A DNA stretch of 64,000 bases from Annona cherimola (taxonomy: Eukaryota; Streptophyta; Magnoliopsida; Magnoliales; Annonaceae): the NCBI GenBank assembly GCA_030490835.1, contig CM059972.1:43689452-43753451 (forward strand), in the 5' to 3' direction. How positions within the stretch are numbered: the first letter of the stretch is position 1; every line of letters starts with the position of its first letter. A program made the translations under genes and the position numbers. Below the pieces are notes generated by a model. It was not told where the DNA came from. It ran no database searches and saw only the letters and a list, made by a program, of their open reading frames with translations. This document shows positions 12,023 through 23,470 of this stretch, piece by piece.

Positions 12023-12030
12023 TATAAATA
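12023..12030 (+). promoter_or_regulatory. TATA box of LTR A1
   Basis: TATAAATA followed by GGGG, about 145 bp before the GTAAGT donor-like site. The same TATAAATAGGG stands in all family-A copies (22522, 28328, 57900). Confidence 0.75.
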
Positions 12031-12951
12031 GGGGCAAGGTGAGAACGTCCAAGGAACTCCCAAGCTTAAGCAAGAGCTCATTTTTCCACCCCACCCACTT
12101 TTGAGCCAAGAGAAGCAAGGAGAGAAGGAGAGAAGAGAGAAAGAGGAGAAAGAAGGAACATATCTTCATTTGAGGTAAGTGAATTCTCCTCAAACTTGTT
12201 TTGGATGTTAAATAAGGTAAAACCATGCTTAGATAATGCCTAAGCATGATAAAATAAGTAAATTTATAATGCTTAATTGGAATTCTGCCGAAACATCGAA
12301 AATTTGGAGCAAAGATGGAGCATTTGGGAAGATAGCATATGATATGTGAAAATAATGCTCCAAATTTGATAAATGATGATTTGGGATGTATGATTATGAT
12401 CAATATGATGTTTTAATGATGATATATTAATTTCATGATTTTTGAAATTAACGATTATACTTAAGTGAATTTATGTTGATTTTTAGTATATGGAGAAAAT
12501 GATTTATTTAGCCAAGTAAATGATGATAAATTCAAAATGTATGAAATTTTCCATGATATACTAAGCATAAGCTATGTCATGGAATTTTTTATTTTTGGAA
12601 AAAATGTAAATTTTTGGAACCCATGAACAATAACCCACGTTGCTGTGAACAGTAATCTCGGATGAACAGTAACGTGAACAGTGGTTGCTACTGTGACATG
12701 AACAGTAATTATGAACAGTGAACAATATATTTCGGAAAAAAAATTAAGATTTATTTTTATATATTTATGAGGATATATGGATGGAATTTTTAAAGAATTT
12801 ATGGATAAAAATTCATATAAATGGGTAATGACCAAGTATCTTTATAAGATTAACCTCTATGGGAATGAAGTAATGAATGGTTATAAAGCAAGTATGGAAA
12901 GCAACCTAAGATATGGAATGGATGGATAAAACATCTATTTTCCTTGTATAG

Positions 12952-12991
12952 GGAAAAAGGAAGGAGAAGGTTGAGGACACCAACTGAGGAG
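12952..12991 (+). other. Putative micro-exon in LTR A1
   Basis: A 40-nt purine-rich block is preceded by a pyrimidine-rich TTTTCCTTGTATAG and followed by GTAAGC. The equivalent block with the same borders exists in every family A, B and C LTR that retains this region. No RNA evidence is available, so this is a prediction. Confidence 0.5.
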
Positions 12992-14748
12992 GTAAGCAAC
13001 CACAACTTTGAAAATGTGATTTTATTCTCAAGTATTTATGAAATGTGTTTAAGGGTGGCCATTCCTATAATGTTTTGAAATGATGAATGTTTATGAGTAT
13101 TTATGAAAAGTCATGCCGGCATATTGATATCATGTAATGTTCATGGACATGTGCATATGTATGATGTATAATGAAGAGGCTTTGGTGGAGGTAGAAAGCG
13201 GATTAGAGGGTCCCCCTTCACTATTGCCGAGTCGTATGGGCTGTGTGCCGATGGCGTCCTCCCCAGAGGTGGAGGTAAAGGAATGTTATGTATGAATGAA
13301 TGCATTGCATTTTCATACATGGGATGAAAAGGAAAGCATGAATTTGAAATGATATTTTTAAGGGATGGTGCAAATAATTCTCTACATGAGAATGACAAGT
13401 CACCTGGTGTAAGAGGTATAAAATGCCAGGAAAATCGAAAGTCATGCATGTAGGAACCATGTAGGCGTCAAGAGGAAGAGAGGTTCCCCTTGATGAGGCC
13501 AAGTCGGAGACAGCCGGCGTGTTGGACCATGCTATGTGAGATGTGCCCTGGGCTAGCGTACCCGCACACGAAGGTTTATGTCAGGAATGAAAAGGAAGCA
13601 TTTGCACATCCAATGTTTATGAAATGATTTTTATGAAAAAGTTTTTATTTCATTGATAGTTGATCACTTGCTAAGTGTCTCCTATCGAATGGATAGAAAT
13701 GCATTTATGAATCGTTTACATAAATGGTTTACAAGAATGATTTTCATGAATGGTTTATGAAAGGTTTCCAAAAATGGTTTACGAAAAGGTTTCTATTCCG
13801 TTGGTAGTTGATCACTTGGTAAGTGTCTTCTACCGAATGGAGAGGAATGCATTTAAAATGAAAAATGCTTGCTTATTGAGTTTCGACTCATGTTTTTTTT
13901 TCCAACCTCAGACAGGTGTAGGGAAAGTCAAGAGATGAAGGGCATGTGTTGCTAAAGGAAAAGAGGAATCTACAAAGGTTAGTAAATTTTTGTATAAATA
14001 AATTCCCTAATGGGATATGACGAGAAAGGACATAGATTGTATGAAATTATGAAGTTATGAATAATATAACAAATTTATGATTTATGATGATATGGATAAG
14101 TCCATTATGAATGATGATGAGTATATATTTATGTGATGAAAGAAAAGAAAAAAAAAAAAAAATTGGACGAGATCCAATTAAGAACCCGCCGTGTGATCAG
14201 GGCAACAATCTTGAGTCATGTTTACTAATCGATAAGATCTTGGAGTAAGGACTATGTGGACGTCTTGGTTCGGGGCGCCACAGAAAGTGAAGGAAAAATT
14301 GTATGAGTTGTATACCATTTATGAAACTGAGCTTTGTGAGACTGTATCTAAGGATGACAATAGCGATGAGGTGGATGAGGTTAATATGAACTTGGATGAT
14401 ATTGGTGAAGATGATGCATGGTATCAATGTGATTGGTTCTCAAAGCGTGAACACTCAAAAAAAGAAGTGGATCAATATCTAGAAGAGGCGATTGTGGATA
14501 GGGCACCTGCGTTTGATATTTTGGCATGGCGGTCTAAAAATAAAGACTATAAAATATTACCTCATCTAGCACGAGATATTTTGGCAATTCCAGTGTCTAC
14601 GGTTGCTTCGGAATCAGCTTTTAGCACAGGTGGACGTGTACTGGATCAATTCAAAAGCTCTCTAATACCACGACTTGTGGGGATTTTGGTATGTACACAG
14701 GATTGGATCAAAGCATCACTACAACCTCTAGGAGTTGAGGAGAACTAG

Positions 14749-15278
14749 ACAGAAATTGAAGCAACTGAATTAAGTATTACTTTTTATCTTTTTAAATTGA
14801 TTTTCATACTTTATACTATACTCTTTTATTTCTGTTCACATATTCATTGACACTTTTCAATAATTTTACAGCTATAACAACTTCTGTTAATCTTAAGACG
14901 AGTATTGATTTTCTCAGACAGTTGGATCTTAATTGAGGTAATAATAAAAATTTAGACAGCTTATATAATTCTTTAATTTTTTACAAATTAGTTTTATATG
15001 TTTAACTGTTTTCTAAATCTATTTCATTTTACTATATATTTTCAGGACTAAAATGATATTGCATAAAATGGAGAAAGTGGATGAAGAACTATCAAGTTTG
15101 GAGAGCATAAGACAATTATTTGTTGTTTTTTTATTTTTAGATCGAAGTTGTTTGAACTTTGAACTCTACTTATTGTTATGTGTTTTAAGACAATAATGTG
15201 TAACAATATGTGATATTTGAACTTTTGAAATGTGATTGTTTGAGTTTATTATAATGAAAATCTTAATTTTTTAATGGA
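14749..15278 (+). other. hAT 3' flank
   Basis: AT-rich sequence after the transposase stop codon with no further gene. It looks like the untranslated tail of the hAT element and ends without a recognisable terminal repeat near 15278, where minus-strand coding-like sequence begins. Confidence 0.5.
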
Positions 15279-15712
15279 AGTCTTACTTGATTCTTCTCAA
15301 ATGTATGTTTATGAGTTCCATATTTATAGCGTTGATTGAAATGTTTGATAGAAATAAAATATGTTGTATTTTGAAACGGATATGACCTTTTATTAGACTC
15401 TCCAGGTACATCAGCTTTAGAAGCTCTCAAAACTCCTCCTCGCTTTGAAGTATCTTCCCCTTGGGAAGGATTAGAAAGTCCAACAATCGGAGACAAATCC
15501 CTCGTTCTGTGAATTTTTCTCTTCTTGCCACGAGTGTCGTGCATTGTTAATGAATCTATTGCCTTTGAGTTAGTAGGCTGATTAGGAAACCAAAAGCAAC
15601 TGATCGGCTTTGGTGGATATACAACTTTGGGAAGCTTGACGTTGTTTTCTAAAAAAAAAAGAAGATAGATAAGGGTAAAAACATGTATAAGAAGAAAAGG
15701 AAAGTAGGACAA
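15263..15712 (-). pseudogene. Possible last exon of the plant-mobile-domain gene
   Basis: A minus-strand ORF of 149 codons lies about 75 bp downstream of the PMD ORF stop. It is hydrophilic and basic in the middle (HDTRGKKRKIHRTRDLSP, TSKRGGVLRASKADV). Basic tails after a plant mobile domain are common, and a pyrimidine-rich stretch with AG precedes it, so it may be a further exon. The first ~20 codons are hydrophobic and may be intron. I cannot assign a domain. Confidence 0.35.
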
Positions 15713-15786
15713 AAAAGAAGAAACATACTCCAGGTCTCCATGGGCTTTTGGTCTTTTTGAGATGCTGCTTTTTCAGTGGTTAACTC

Positions 15787-17035
15787 CTAGAGAGTCTTCT
15801 TAGCAGGTTCAGTATCACGACGGATATATTCTTTTCCTTCTGCTACCCAGTCAGTGCAATGAAAGCTGCACCCGACAATCCTAGGGTAAGCTTTGAAGGA
15901 ATCAATGTGTTGGACACAGCGAGCTTCAGTTTCCTCCACGTCTGGTTCTTTAAAATGTCTAATCTCAAAAGGCATTATTAAGCCCAATTCACCCCAGCTG
16001 GTGGACAAGTCAAGAGGCCTAAAAGCCCAAAAGCGAGATTTAGGCACAACTTGCTTGATGACCTTCACCGCACAAATACCATACCAATGTACGTAATCTT
16101 GGGTTGCCCGAACACGACAATCAAATGAAGGAAATTTTAGCTCGCAAGAAAATTTAACTCCCTCAAAACGCGAGCGTACTGCAAGCCAGTGAAGGGGTCC
16201 AATGCCAACTTCCCTTTGATACCTCGGGATGCGAGGGAGGTATGCAGGAACGTTCTGATCGAAGCCAAACTGACGAGCAAACCTATGAGGATAATATGGT
16301 TCAACCTCAAAACGGGGACCATCCCTGCAAGCTAGAAGACCTGGTTGGAGCGACAATGTAAAGTCCTTCTCGTTAAGGGTCAGTTCCTCAGAAGAGAATT
16401 TCGTTGACCATCCTGACGGGGCAACCATACGAAAGAACCTCTCTTCAAAATAGTCAGTCTGGATAAGAAGCTCAGTCATATCCTCAAAACTATAGCTGGC
16501 TAAGTTGCGCCTGACAAATTTCTTCAGTATTAAACATTGAGAAGGAAATTGGTGACTTCCTCGACTCCATAAATTTTTGGAAAATAGAACCCGAGCCATC
16601 CAAGAAGAAAATGAGTTGGAAAATAGGAAATGACATGCCCTGGACCCTTTTCATTGTATACGATCTGATTCAGGCCCTTATAAATGTCACACAATACTCT
16701 TGGTGCCAAGGCGAAGCGCTTGCGTTGAGCCATCTCGCAGGCGACATGAAGACATGACCATTTCACAAGACTATAGGCCAAAGATGAAGGACAGATGACT
16801 ACAGAAATCCAAAGCCATAGAAAAAGGATAAGCTTGACCTCGGGCTGTACTTGTTGTAGGCGCTCAAGGGGGAGTCATAGGATGTCTTGTGCCCCAGCAC
16901 GAAATTCAGCAATATTAGAAGGCCAATCATCATTGGATACCCATTGGTTAGAAATTCTTGAAAATAATGTTACCCATTCTTTGGCAGTGAACTTGTCCTT
17001 CTTGGTCGTCTGATACAACTCCTCAAGAAGATCTA
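15787..17035 (-). pseudogene. Plant mobile domain (PMD, aminotransferase-like) protein, broken C-terminal half
   Basis: Minus-strand reading from 17035: DLLEELYQTTKKDKFTAKEW, a stop at 16875-16877, LAYSLVKWSCLHVACEMAQR, VLCDIYKGLNQIV and SYFPTHFLLGWLGFYFPKIY. A frame change near 16530-16600 follows, then DMTELLIQTDYFEERFFRM and EVEPYYPHRFARQFGFDQNV, ending at 15787. The FPxHxLxGWLG and PxRFARQFGFDQ motifs are typical of the plant mobile domain (PF10536), found both in transposons and in silencing factors such as the MAIN family. Right (upstream in sense) it is cut exactly at an LTR end (17036). One stop plus one shift make it a pseudogene. Its N-terminal part may lie at 47920-48638. Confidence 0.7.
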
Positions 17036-17657
17036 TGTAGCGCCCCAAACCGAGACGATACTTCCTTACCTCAAGACCTTATTGATTGGTAAATGTGAAT
17101 CAGGATTGTTGCCCTGATCACGCGGTGGGTTCTTAATTGGAACTTGTGCAAATCTTTTTTCCAATTCATTCCTTTTATCTATCATCATTATTTCATTCTA
17201 CACTATATCTTTCATCATATAAGAACCATTACACCTGTAATAAAATTTCATAATTCTTTCATAGCATTCATCATGCTTTTCTACAATGACATTTACATTT
17301 CATACATACATCCATGCAAGCATTGGATCACATAGAATTTATAATTCTACATAAGTTCACATATACATCGACATACCTTGGATCTTTAATCAGGCTATCA
17401 CATTCCATTCCTTATAGCTCACATGGCTACCATCACATACCTTTCCTTTATTGCTTAAATTTACATCCTCTTGAGTTTTTCGGTACCTTTCTATGATTTG
17501 GGAAAACAAAACGTGAGTGACAACTCAATAAGTAAGAATTTTATATTTTAAGGGCAAGACTTCCTTTAAAACCTTTTTCTTAAACATCTTGAACACCTTT
17601 TTACTTGAGGACATATATATGTCCTAAAACATTATCATAAAATCTTTGTTCATAAGG
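17036..17657 (-). repeat. Family B 3' LTR, part 1 (LTR 3' end)
   Basis: Plus-strand text begins TGTAGCGCCCC, the reverse complement of the shared LTR end. It aligns with 38530-39150. It includes the acceptor-like block (reverse of CTTACTGAGT...TTTTCAG, near 17500-17530) and the first hairpin, an 18-bp perfect palindrome at 17608-17625. It breaks at TAAGG (17653-17657), one copy of the target duplication of the inserted solo LTR. Confidence 0.9.
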
Positions 17658-18367
17658 TGTGAAACCCCTACCTATGTAGGACTCAATGGTATGCATTGGA
17701 TATATATATATTTGATTTATATGTGATTTAAATGAATTTTGAATGATTTATGGATTATTTTATGATTTAATGATATTTTGTAATTAGGGTTTAATTAGGA
17801 ATGATAATTAAAAATTTAATCGCCGGAGCTCAAAGTGAGTCGGTATGACCCGAGGGGCTTAACGAGGATTGAAAGGTGAAAACGTGTTATGAATAATCAT
17901 GTTAATTACCATGATTTAATTTATGGAGATTAAAGTGTAATTATGGAATTATGTTGGAAAATGATAGAAAATTCATAACTTGACGCCTACAAGGCGGATT
18001 TCGATGAAATTTGAAAGGTAAGCTCATGACGGTGGGCCCAATCTTATGAATGGATTGGATTAAGGGAATCATGATGGGATTAGGGTGATAATTAATTATT
18101 TTTACCCCAAATTCAAAAGATAAATTCAAGTGGTCATAACTTGAGTTAGAAACGTCGGTTTGAGATGAAATTTGAAACGATGGAATAAAATTATGAAATA
18201 TATGAGATGAATGGAATGGATTAAGCTAATTATCATGAGAAGTTGCTTTCTTGGAGAGCAAGTAAGAGATTACTTAAGAGCTAAGCAAAGAGGGCAATTT
18301 GGGAAAGGTAAAAATAGAATTTACAAAAATGCCTTAGGGGGTTACTTAAGCATCAAGAAAAGTGACT

Positions 18368-18375
18368 TATAAAAA
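18368..18375 (+). promoter_or_regulatory. TATA box of the plus-strand B LTR
   Basis: TATAAAAA upstream of the purine-rich leader (18411-18500) and the GTAAGT at 18638. A reverse-complement counterpart (TTATAAAA) is seen in the minus-strand copy at about 34755-34762. Confidence 0.55.
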
Positions 18376-18410
18376 GAAAAAAAAAGGGAGAGCAAGTTGT
18401 TGCACGTCTT

Positions 18411-18500
18411 AGCAGGGGGAGAAGGAGAGAGAGAAGGAGAGAGAAAGAGAGAAGAAGAGAGAAGGAGAGAGAAGAGAGGAAAAAAGGAGAAAAAAAGGAT
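18411..18500 (+). repeat. GA-rich purine tract in the LTR leader
   Basis: Runs of GAGA/GAAGGAGA. Every family A and B LTR has a similar purine tract right after the TATA box (12112, 22610, 28410; pyrimidine form near 34630 and 43010), so it is a conserved leader feature. Confidence 0.8.
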
Positions 18501-20012
18501 TTTCTCCAAGGGCCGCAGCTAGGGCACGTCTAACCTAGCAAGGAAGAGGAGAAAAGAGGAGGAAAAGGAGAGGAAAAAGAGGAAGGAAAGGCTTGGTAGC
18601 AGCTCGGGAGTTCGGGACAAAGAATTGACGAAATCGGGTAAGTACCCATTAAGTTTAAGCCTTCCAATTTCCAAGTTTTCTTCTTGATATTAGAATCATG
18701 GTTTTGAATCATAATAAACCTTTAAAGAAAGATTAATAACATTCTGGAATTAAGTATTGATTGAGGGTTTTGCATATGTATTGAAAAGAGATGCAAATAT
18801 GGGAGCAAAACCTAGAAGAAATGAAGCAGAAATCTAAAATATGGAAGAAATAGTTAATGAATGATTTTTAGCATAAAAGTTTTGGGAAGACTCATTACAA
18901 GGTGGTTAAGGAACGATCCAATTTTCAGCTTAAAAGGATAAGCACGTTCAAAATTAAAAATCCAGAAAAATCAACCTGGACAGGATTAAACAGGTGGCAG
19001 GATCAGTTGCACCAAATAATTTTTAATAATTTGTATACAAGGAATTTTGGGCTGAAAATTTTACATGATATATAAGACATATTGAGAATCACACAAATAA
19101 AATAAAAAGTTGATTTCGATGGGTATAAATATACCCCATAATGAACATGAGTTGGACTGTCTGAAAATGGATGCTGCTGTCTAGCAAGGTAAAATACCAA
19201 AATAAATATAAACGCTTAATGTTTTGTGATAAAATTTTGGTTAATTCATTTATTTATTAAGGTAATATAGAAATTTCAGATCAAAAATGTTTGATTTGAT
19301 ATTAATTCAAGATTTTGAGAATTCAGTGTGCCTGAATTCAGCATTATGGACAACTTAAGAAATAAATTAAGATAAATGTTAAATTCTTGATTTTCGTGAT
19401 GGAATTTGATTTATAATGAAATACAAACAAGTTATTATGAGGGTTTAACATATTATAGGTAAACAAGATTACCCTAAACATGATTTTTTGAAGATATGCA
19501 AAGGAATGTCCAAAGAGGGGTGCAAAGGGTACCCAAGATGTATATGAAAGTTGTTATTTTGGAAGCAACTAATATATGAATTTTAAACATATATTAATAC
19601 CCTATATTTGGGTTAAGAAAATTATGGTTTAAGGCTGGAAAATTTGGATTAAAAATCTGTTTAGACCATGTTGCTAAAGGGAGCATTGAAACGACGAAAA
19701 ATGGGTTCTAAAGTTGCTGTTTTGGGAACCCTATGATAAATGGATTATAAATCCAAAATTAGACATTAAATTATGTATTGATTAAGGGATTTAATCATGC
19801 TGAAATTAAGATTAAATTTCTATTTTAAGACATTTTAGAAAACACATGATCTATGTGTTGAGAAATGGACGTATATGAAAAGATAAGTATGAATACCCGA
19901 CTTGAAAGACAAGTGGGTTTAGTTAGATGAACTTATGTAGGTTGGAAAACATAAGGAATATAAGTATTTGAAGAAAATGTAAATAAATGAAATATTATTT
20001 TCATTTATCTAG

Positions 20013-20060
20013 ACAAATGCAAGGAAAAGAATAGAAGGAAAGGGATTATGACGATCTCAG
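20013..20060 (+). other. Putative micro-exon in the plus-strand B LTR
   Basis: A 48-nt purine-rich block preceded by TTTTCATTTATCTAG and followed by GTAAGCAAGC, ending in CTCAG. Its minus-strand counterpart with the same borders is at 41395-41441. Prediction only. Confidence 0.5.
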
Positions 20061-20940
20061 GTAAGCAAGCGAACTTTTTAAAATGCTATTTTCTTTCTAT
20101 GTGATTGATATGATTGAAACGTTTATGTTTATATTTTAACAAATGGGCAAGCACAAGTTTTAAAAATGATGACTTTAATAAAAAGCCACAAGTTTTGGCA
20201 AATGACGCTTTAATGAAAAGTCGTAAGTTTTGGAAAAAGAATGACTTTAAGGAAAAGTCTCAAGGTTTGCTTCATTGGAAGCAAGCAATACGTTTTAAGA
20301 TAAAGATTTTATCATCAGTATTGCCAAAGATTGGCAATGCTTTATGTTAATGGAATTGAGAATTTTGCTTATGAGTAAGCAAGTTCTCCATGATAATGTT
20401 TTCAAAGGATTTCATGTTTGATGCCGATGGTTTTAAGAATTTGCTTTTAAGTAAGCAAGTTCTTTATGATGTTGTTTCAAAAGTATTTCATAAGAAAAAA
20501 GGAATTTTTCCCTTTTTCACAAAGAAACAAACGTAAATAAGTTTTGAATTTATTTTATGATGTTTTGTGATAAATAATTATGTTTGTGAAAGAAAAAGGA
20601 AAAGGGGATTTGATTTATGAAAAAGATTTGTTTTGCTAGGTCATGATAATTAAATAATAAATGATGATTTGGACATAGTTCATATGTTTTGAAATGATAT
20701 TCGAAAAGTTTTGATTTCCCTTAGATAAGGAAATCTATGTTGAAAATATCTTGAAAAATATTTATACGGATGTGTTGAAGGAGATTTAAGGATGACCAAC
20801 CTCCTATGTTGATTTCATAAAATGGTTTGATTTTGAGTTGCTAAATGGTATGCAAAAGATTATACAAGCCCTTTATGTAAAAATGATAAAATTGATATAT
20901 GGACAAGAAATTGATTTTAAGGTGGTTGAGAAGGGGTTAG

Positions 20941-21168
20941 CACAATTGCATAACTTTTATAAGCAAAAGGCCCCGAAATGGAAACCAAGAAAATGCTAGG
21001 AAAAATATATGATTTATTCTTGAGAATCTAAAAGTTTCGAAATTCTTTTATAAACACAATTGCATAAATTTTATAAGCAAAAGGCCCCGAAATGGAAACC
21101 AAGAAAATGCTAGGAAAAATATATGATTTATTCTTGAGAATCTAAAAGTTTCGAAATTCTTTTATTAA
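20941..21168 (+). repeat. 114-bp tandem duplication inside the B LTR
   Basis: Two almost identical copies begin CACAATTGCATAA at 20941 and 21055. The near-identity suggests a recent slippage or unequal exchange. The minus-strand B copies have one copy. Confidence 0.85.
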
Positions 21169-21320
21169 AAGAGTTTTAAGGTGTGTTGTTTCTCAAACAT
21201 TTCAAATATTTATCAAAATATTTTACTCAAAATGTTTCTAAAAGAATTTAAGAAAGGTCATTCTAAAATTAGATTTCAAATGACAACTTGTTTAAAGTGT
21301 GCGCTCGCTTTACAAGTTGA

Positions 21321-21486
21321 CACAGACTGCGGTCTGTGATGTGTTTTTGAAAATGATTTTTTTAAAGACACAAACTTCAGTCTGTGATGTTTTTAAGTTA
21401 TGGATGCAGACAAAGGTCTCTGATCCCGGTTTTAAAGGATACAGGCTGCGTCTGTAATACTTTAAACCAAACGGACTGCGGTCCGT
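21321..21486 (+). repeat. Cluster of short GAC-TGCG-GTC hairpins
   Basis: CACAGAC/GTCTGTG around TGCG (21321-21338) and ACGGAC/GTCCGT around TGCG (21471-21486) are perfect hairpins, with three weaker ones between them at about 35-50-bp steps. The stem change CAGAC/GTCTG to CGGAC/GTCCG is compensatory. Confidence 0.75.
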
Positions 21487-22521
21487 CATAATAATGTATG
21501 GTGCACCAGTACAAGGAACAGACAGGTTGTAGAGTACGGTTGGGATGACCGGGGCCCACTCTACATATGGCCAAGTCGCTAAGGGATGGCAGGAGTGCCA
21601 GTGGCACCCTCCCTGAGATGGGAGCAAGATAAATAAACAGCCGTCTGACTAGCGTGCTGTTAAGTATTCTCTTCCAAAAGGTAGCATGATGTGAAACCTC
21701 AATCTTAGACACGTGCATAAAATCCTAGGGTTGTAAACCCTAGATAATATATTTGGAAAATGTACATTCGTGGGTATGAAAATATGTGGGAATAGAGGTT
21801 AAAATAATTATAAAATTCAGATGAATAGTGCACGCGAATAGTGCACGTGAATAGTAACCCTGGGATTAAGACACGTGATTAAGAGTTAATCACTTGGATT
21901 AACTTAATCACAAAAAGATGAAAAAGGAGATTTAATCACTAAAGGACGAAATAGCAATACTTTTTGATATTTTAATGGAATTTTGGATTTTAGTGAAAAA
22001 TTGAAGAAAAATTCATAACTTGCAATTCGGACGTCAGATTGAGATGAAATTTTTTATGGATGGTTAAAATTCATGATGGACATGATGAATGCTTTAAGAT
22101 GTGATGAAAATCACAAATTAAGGGTCAAGATGAAACATCAAAAGGAGATCAAAAAGTAGCTTAATTTTCATTAATGATACTTTTGACTCTTTATTAAAAT
22201 TAAATAATTGAAAATAAAAAAATTAAATGAAAGGCAGCTACATGGCTGGACGTGCAGGGGCTGTTGACTTTTGGGGCCAAATCCAATGACCAGAAATTAA
22301 TCTTATCATATATCAACGGTTGAGATTAATTTGCTTAAAAATAATTAATTTTAATAAATTAAAAATCTAGAAAAACTAGGGCTGCCATAGGGGGGCTGGA
22401 GCAGGCCTAGGGTGGCTGCACAAATCTCCATGCATTTTTAGAAATTATAAAAAATATATTTTTATAATTAAATACTCAAGCTAGGGGGTAAAATCTAATT
22501 TTTTATTGAAAAATCAAAAAG

Positions 22522-22529
22522 TATAAATA
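22522..22529 (+). promoter_or_regulatory. TATA box of the A2 5' LTR
   Basis: TATAAATA followed by GGGGG, at the same place as in the other A copies, ahead of the GA-rich leader and the GAG|GTAAG site near 22672. Confidence 0.7.
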
Positions 22530-23431
22530 GGGGGCCGGGAGGACGTCCAAAGGCACTTCAAGCTTGAGAAATTCAAGCATTTTGACCCCCAAAATTTGTT
22601 TTGGCCTTAGAGAGAGAAGGAGAGAAGGAAAGAGAGAGAAAAAGAGAAGGAGGAGAGGAGTTCTCCACTTGAGGTAAGGGAATTCTTCCCAAATTTCTTT
22701 TGGGTGTTAAGTAGGGTAAAACCATGTTTAGATAATGCCTAAGCATGCGAAAATAAGTGTAGTTACCGTGCTAAATTGGAATTATGCCGAAACGTCGAAA
22801 ATTTAGAGCAAAGATGGAGCATTCGGGAAAATAGCATATGATATGTGTAAATAATGCTCCAAAACGATAAATGATGATTTGGGATGTATGAATATGATAA
22901 ATATGATGTTGAAATAATGATATATTAATTTCATGATTTTTGGAATTAAGAATTATGCTTAAATGAATTTATGTTGATTTTTAGTATATGGAGAAAATGA
23001 TTTATTTAGCCAAGTAAATGATGATAAATTCAAAATGTATGAAATTTCCCAAGATATATTAAGCATAATCTATGTCATGATATTTTTTATTTTTGGAAAA
23101 AATGTTAATTTTTGGGACCGATGAACAGTAACCCGTTGTTGTGAACAGTAACCTCTGGTGAACAGTGATTTGCTACAGTAATTATGAACAGCGAACAACG
23201 AGATTTTGGAAGAAAATTAAGATTTATTTTTATATATTTATCAGGATATATGGATGAAAATTTTAAAGGATTTATGGATAAAAGTCCATATAAGGAGGTA
23301 ATGACCAAGTATATTTATAAGATTAACCTCTATAGAAATGAGGTAATGAATGATTATAAAATATGCATGGGAAGCAATCTAAGTCTAAGACATGAAATGA
23401 TATAAATAAAATATCATTTTTCCTTATATAG

Positions 23432-23470
23432 GAAAAGGAAAGGAAAAGGTGGAAGACACAGACTGAGGAG
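23432..23470 (+). other. Putative micro-exon in A2 5' LTR, donor mutated
   Basis: A 39-nt block after CCTTATATAG. The expected GTAAGC is ATAAGC here (23471), so this copy would not splice normally. The sister 3' LTR keeps GTAAGC (29279). Confidence 0.45.

Larger units (their letters stand above)
11174..14282 (+). mobile_element. Family A solo LTR (3109 bp) with GAAAG target duplication
   Basis: Starts TGTGAAACC, ends GGGGCGCCACA, and is flanked by GAAAG at 11169-11173 and 14283-14287. No internal region is present, so it is a solo LTR left by LTR-LTR recombination. Inside, in order: telobox/G-box block (11194-11227), TATA box (12023), GA-rich leader ending GAG|GTAAGT at 12175, TGAACAGTAA repeats (12622-12725), micro-exon-like block (12952-12991), GC-rich core near 13230, CTTATTGAGT...CAG acceptor-like site (13911), and a conserved end block shared with families B and D. 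ORFs inside are incidental. The family is Ty3-gypsy by its full-length relatives, probably Tekay/Del. Confidence 0.92.
9656..14748 (+). pseudogene. hAT transposase, interrupted by a solo LTR
   Basis: Reading from ATG 9656 gives a BED zinc finger (CNYCKKSYEY to TTLKRHLDSQC), then the RNase-H-like core (DLWTSN-equivalent NLWTSNQNQ, TVDNDSSNDVA, HVRCAAHIINLIVKDGI, DVPTRWNSTYLM, VVLDPRYKLGYIEWC). After the LTR it resumes at 14283 and ends with the C-terminal dimerisation domain (LPHLARDILAIPVSTVASES, AFSTGGRVLD) and a stop at 14748. These are hallmark hAT features. Breaks: stops at about 9817, 9998, 10186, 10268 and 10688, a frame change near 10905, and the 3.1-kb LTR inserted between GQKV and KEKLYELY. 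Removing the LTR and one GAAAG copy restores the local frame. The enzyme is certainly inactive. Confidence 0.9.
8639..15278 (+). mobile_element. Ac/Tam3-type hAT DNA transposon, dead and 3'-truncated
   Basis: The left end TAGGGGTGTTAATGG (8639) is a typical plant hAT terminus and is followed by a cluster of AACCCG/AACCCA subterminal motifs. It encloses a hAT transposase pseudogene (9656-14748) and a solo LTR insertion (11174-14282). I could not find the matching right terminus (an ACACCCCTA end). Sequence looks hAT-like to about 15278 and then joins minus-strand PMD sequence, so the right tip seems lost. The expected 8-bp target duplication therefore cannot be confirmed. Confidence 0.8.

Noticed and set aside
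8639..15278. Right terminal repeat and 8-bp duplication of the hAT element
   Set aside because: I searched the text from 14750 to 15800 for an ACACCCCTA end and a GCCACATC copy and did not find them.
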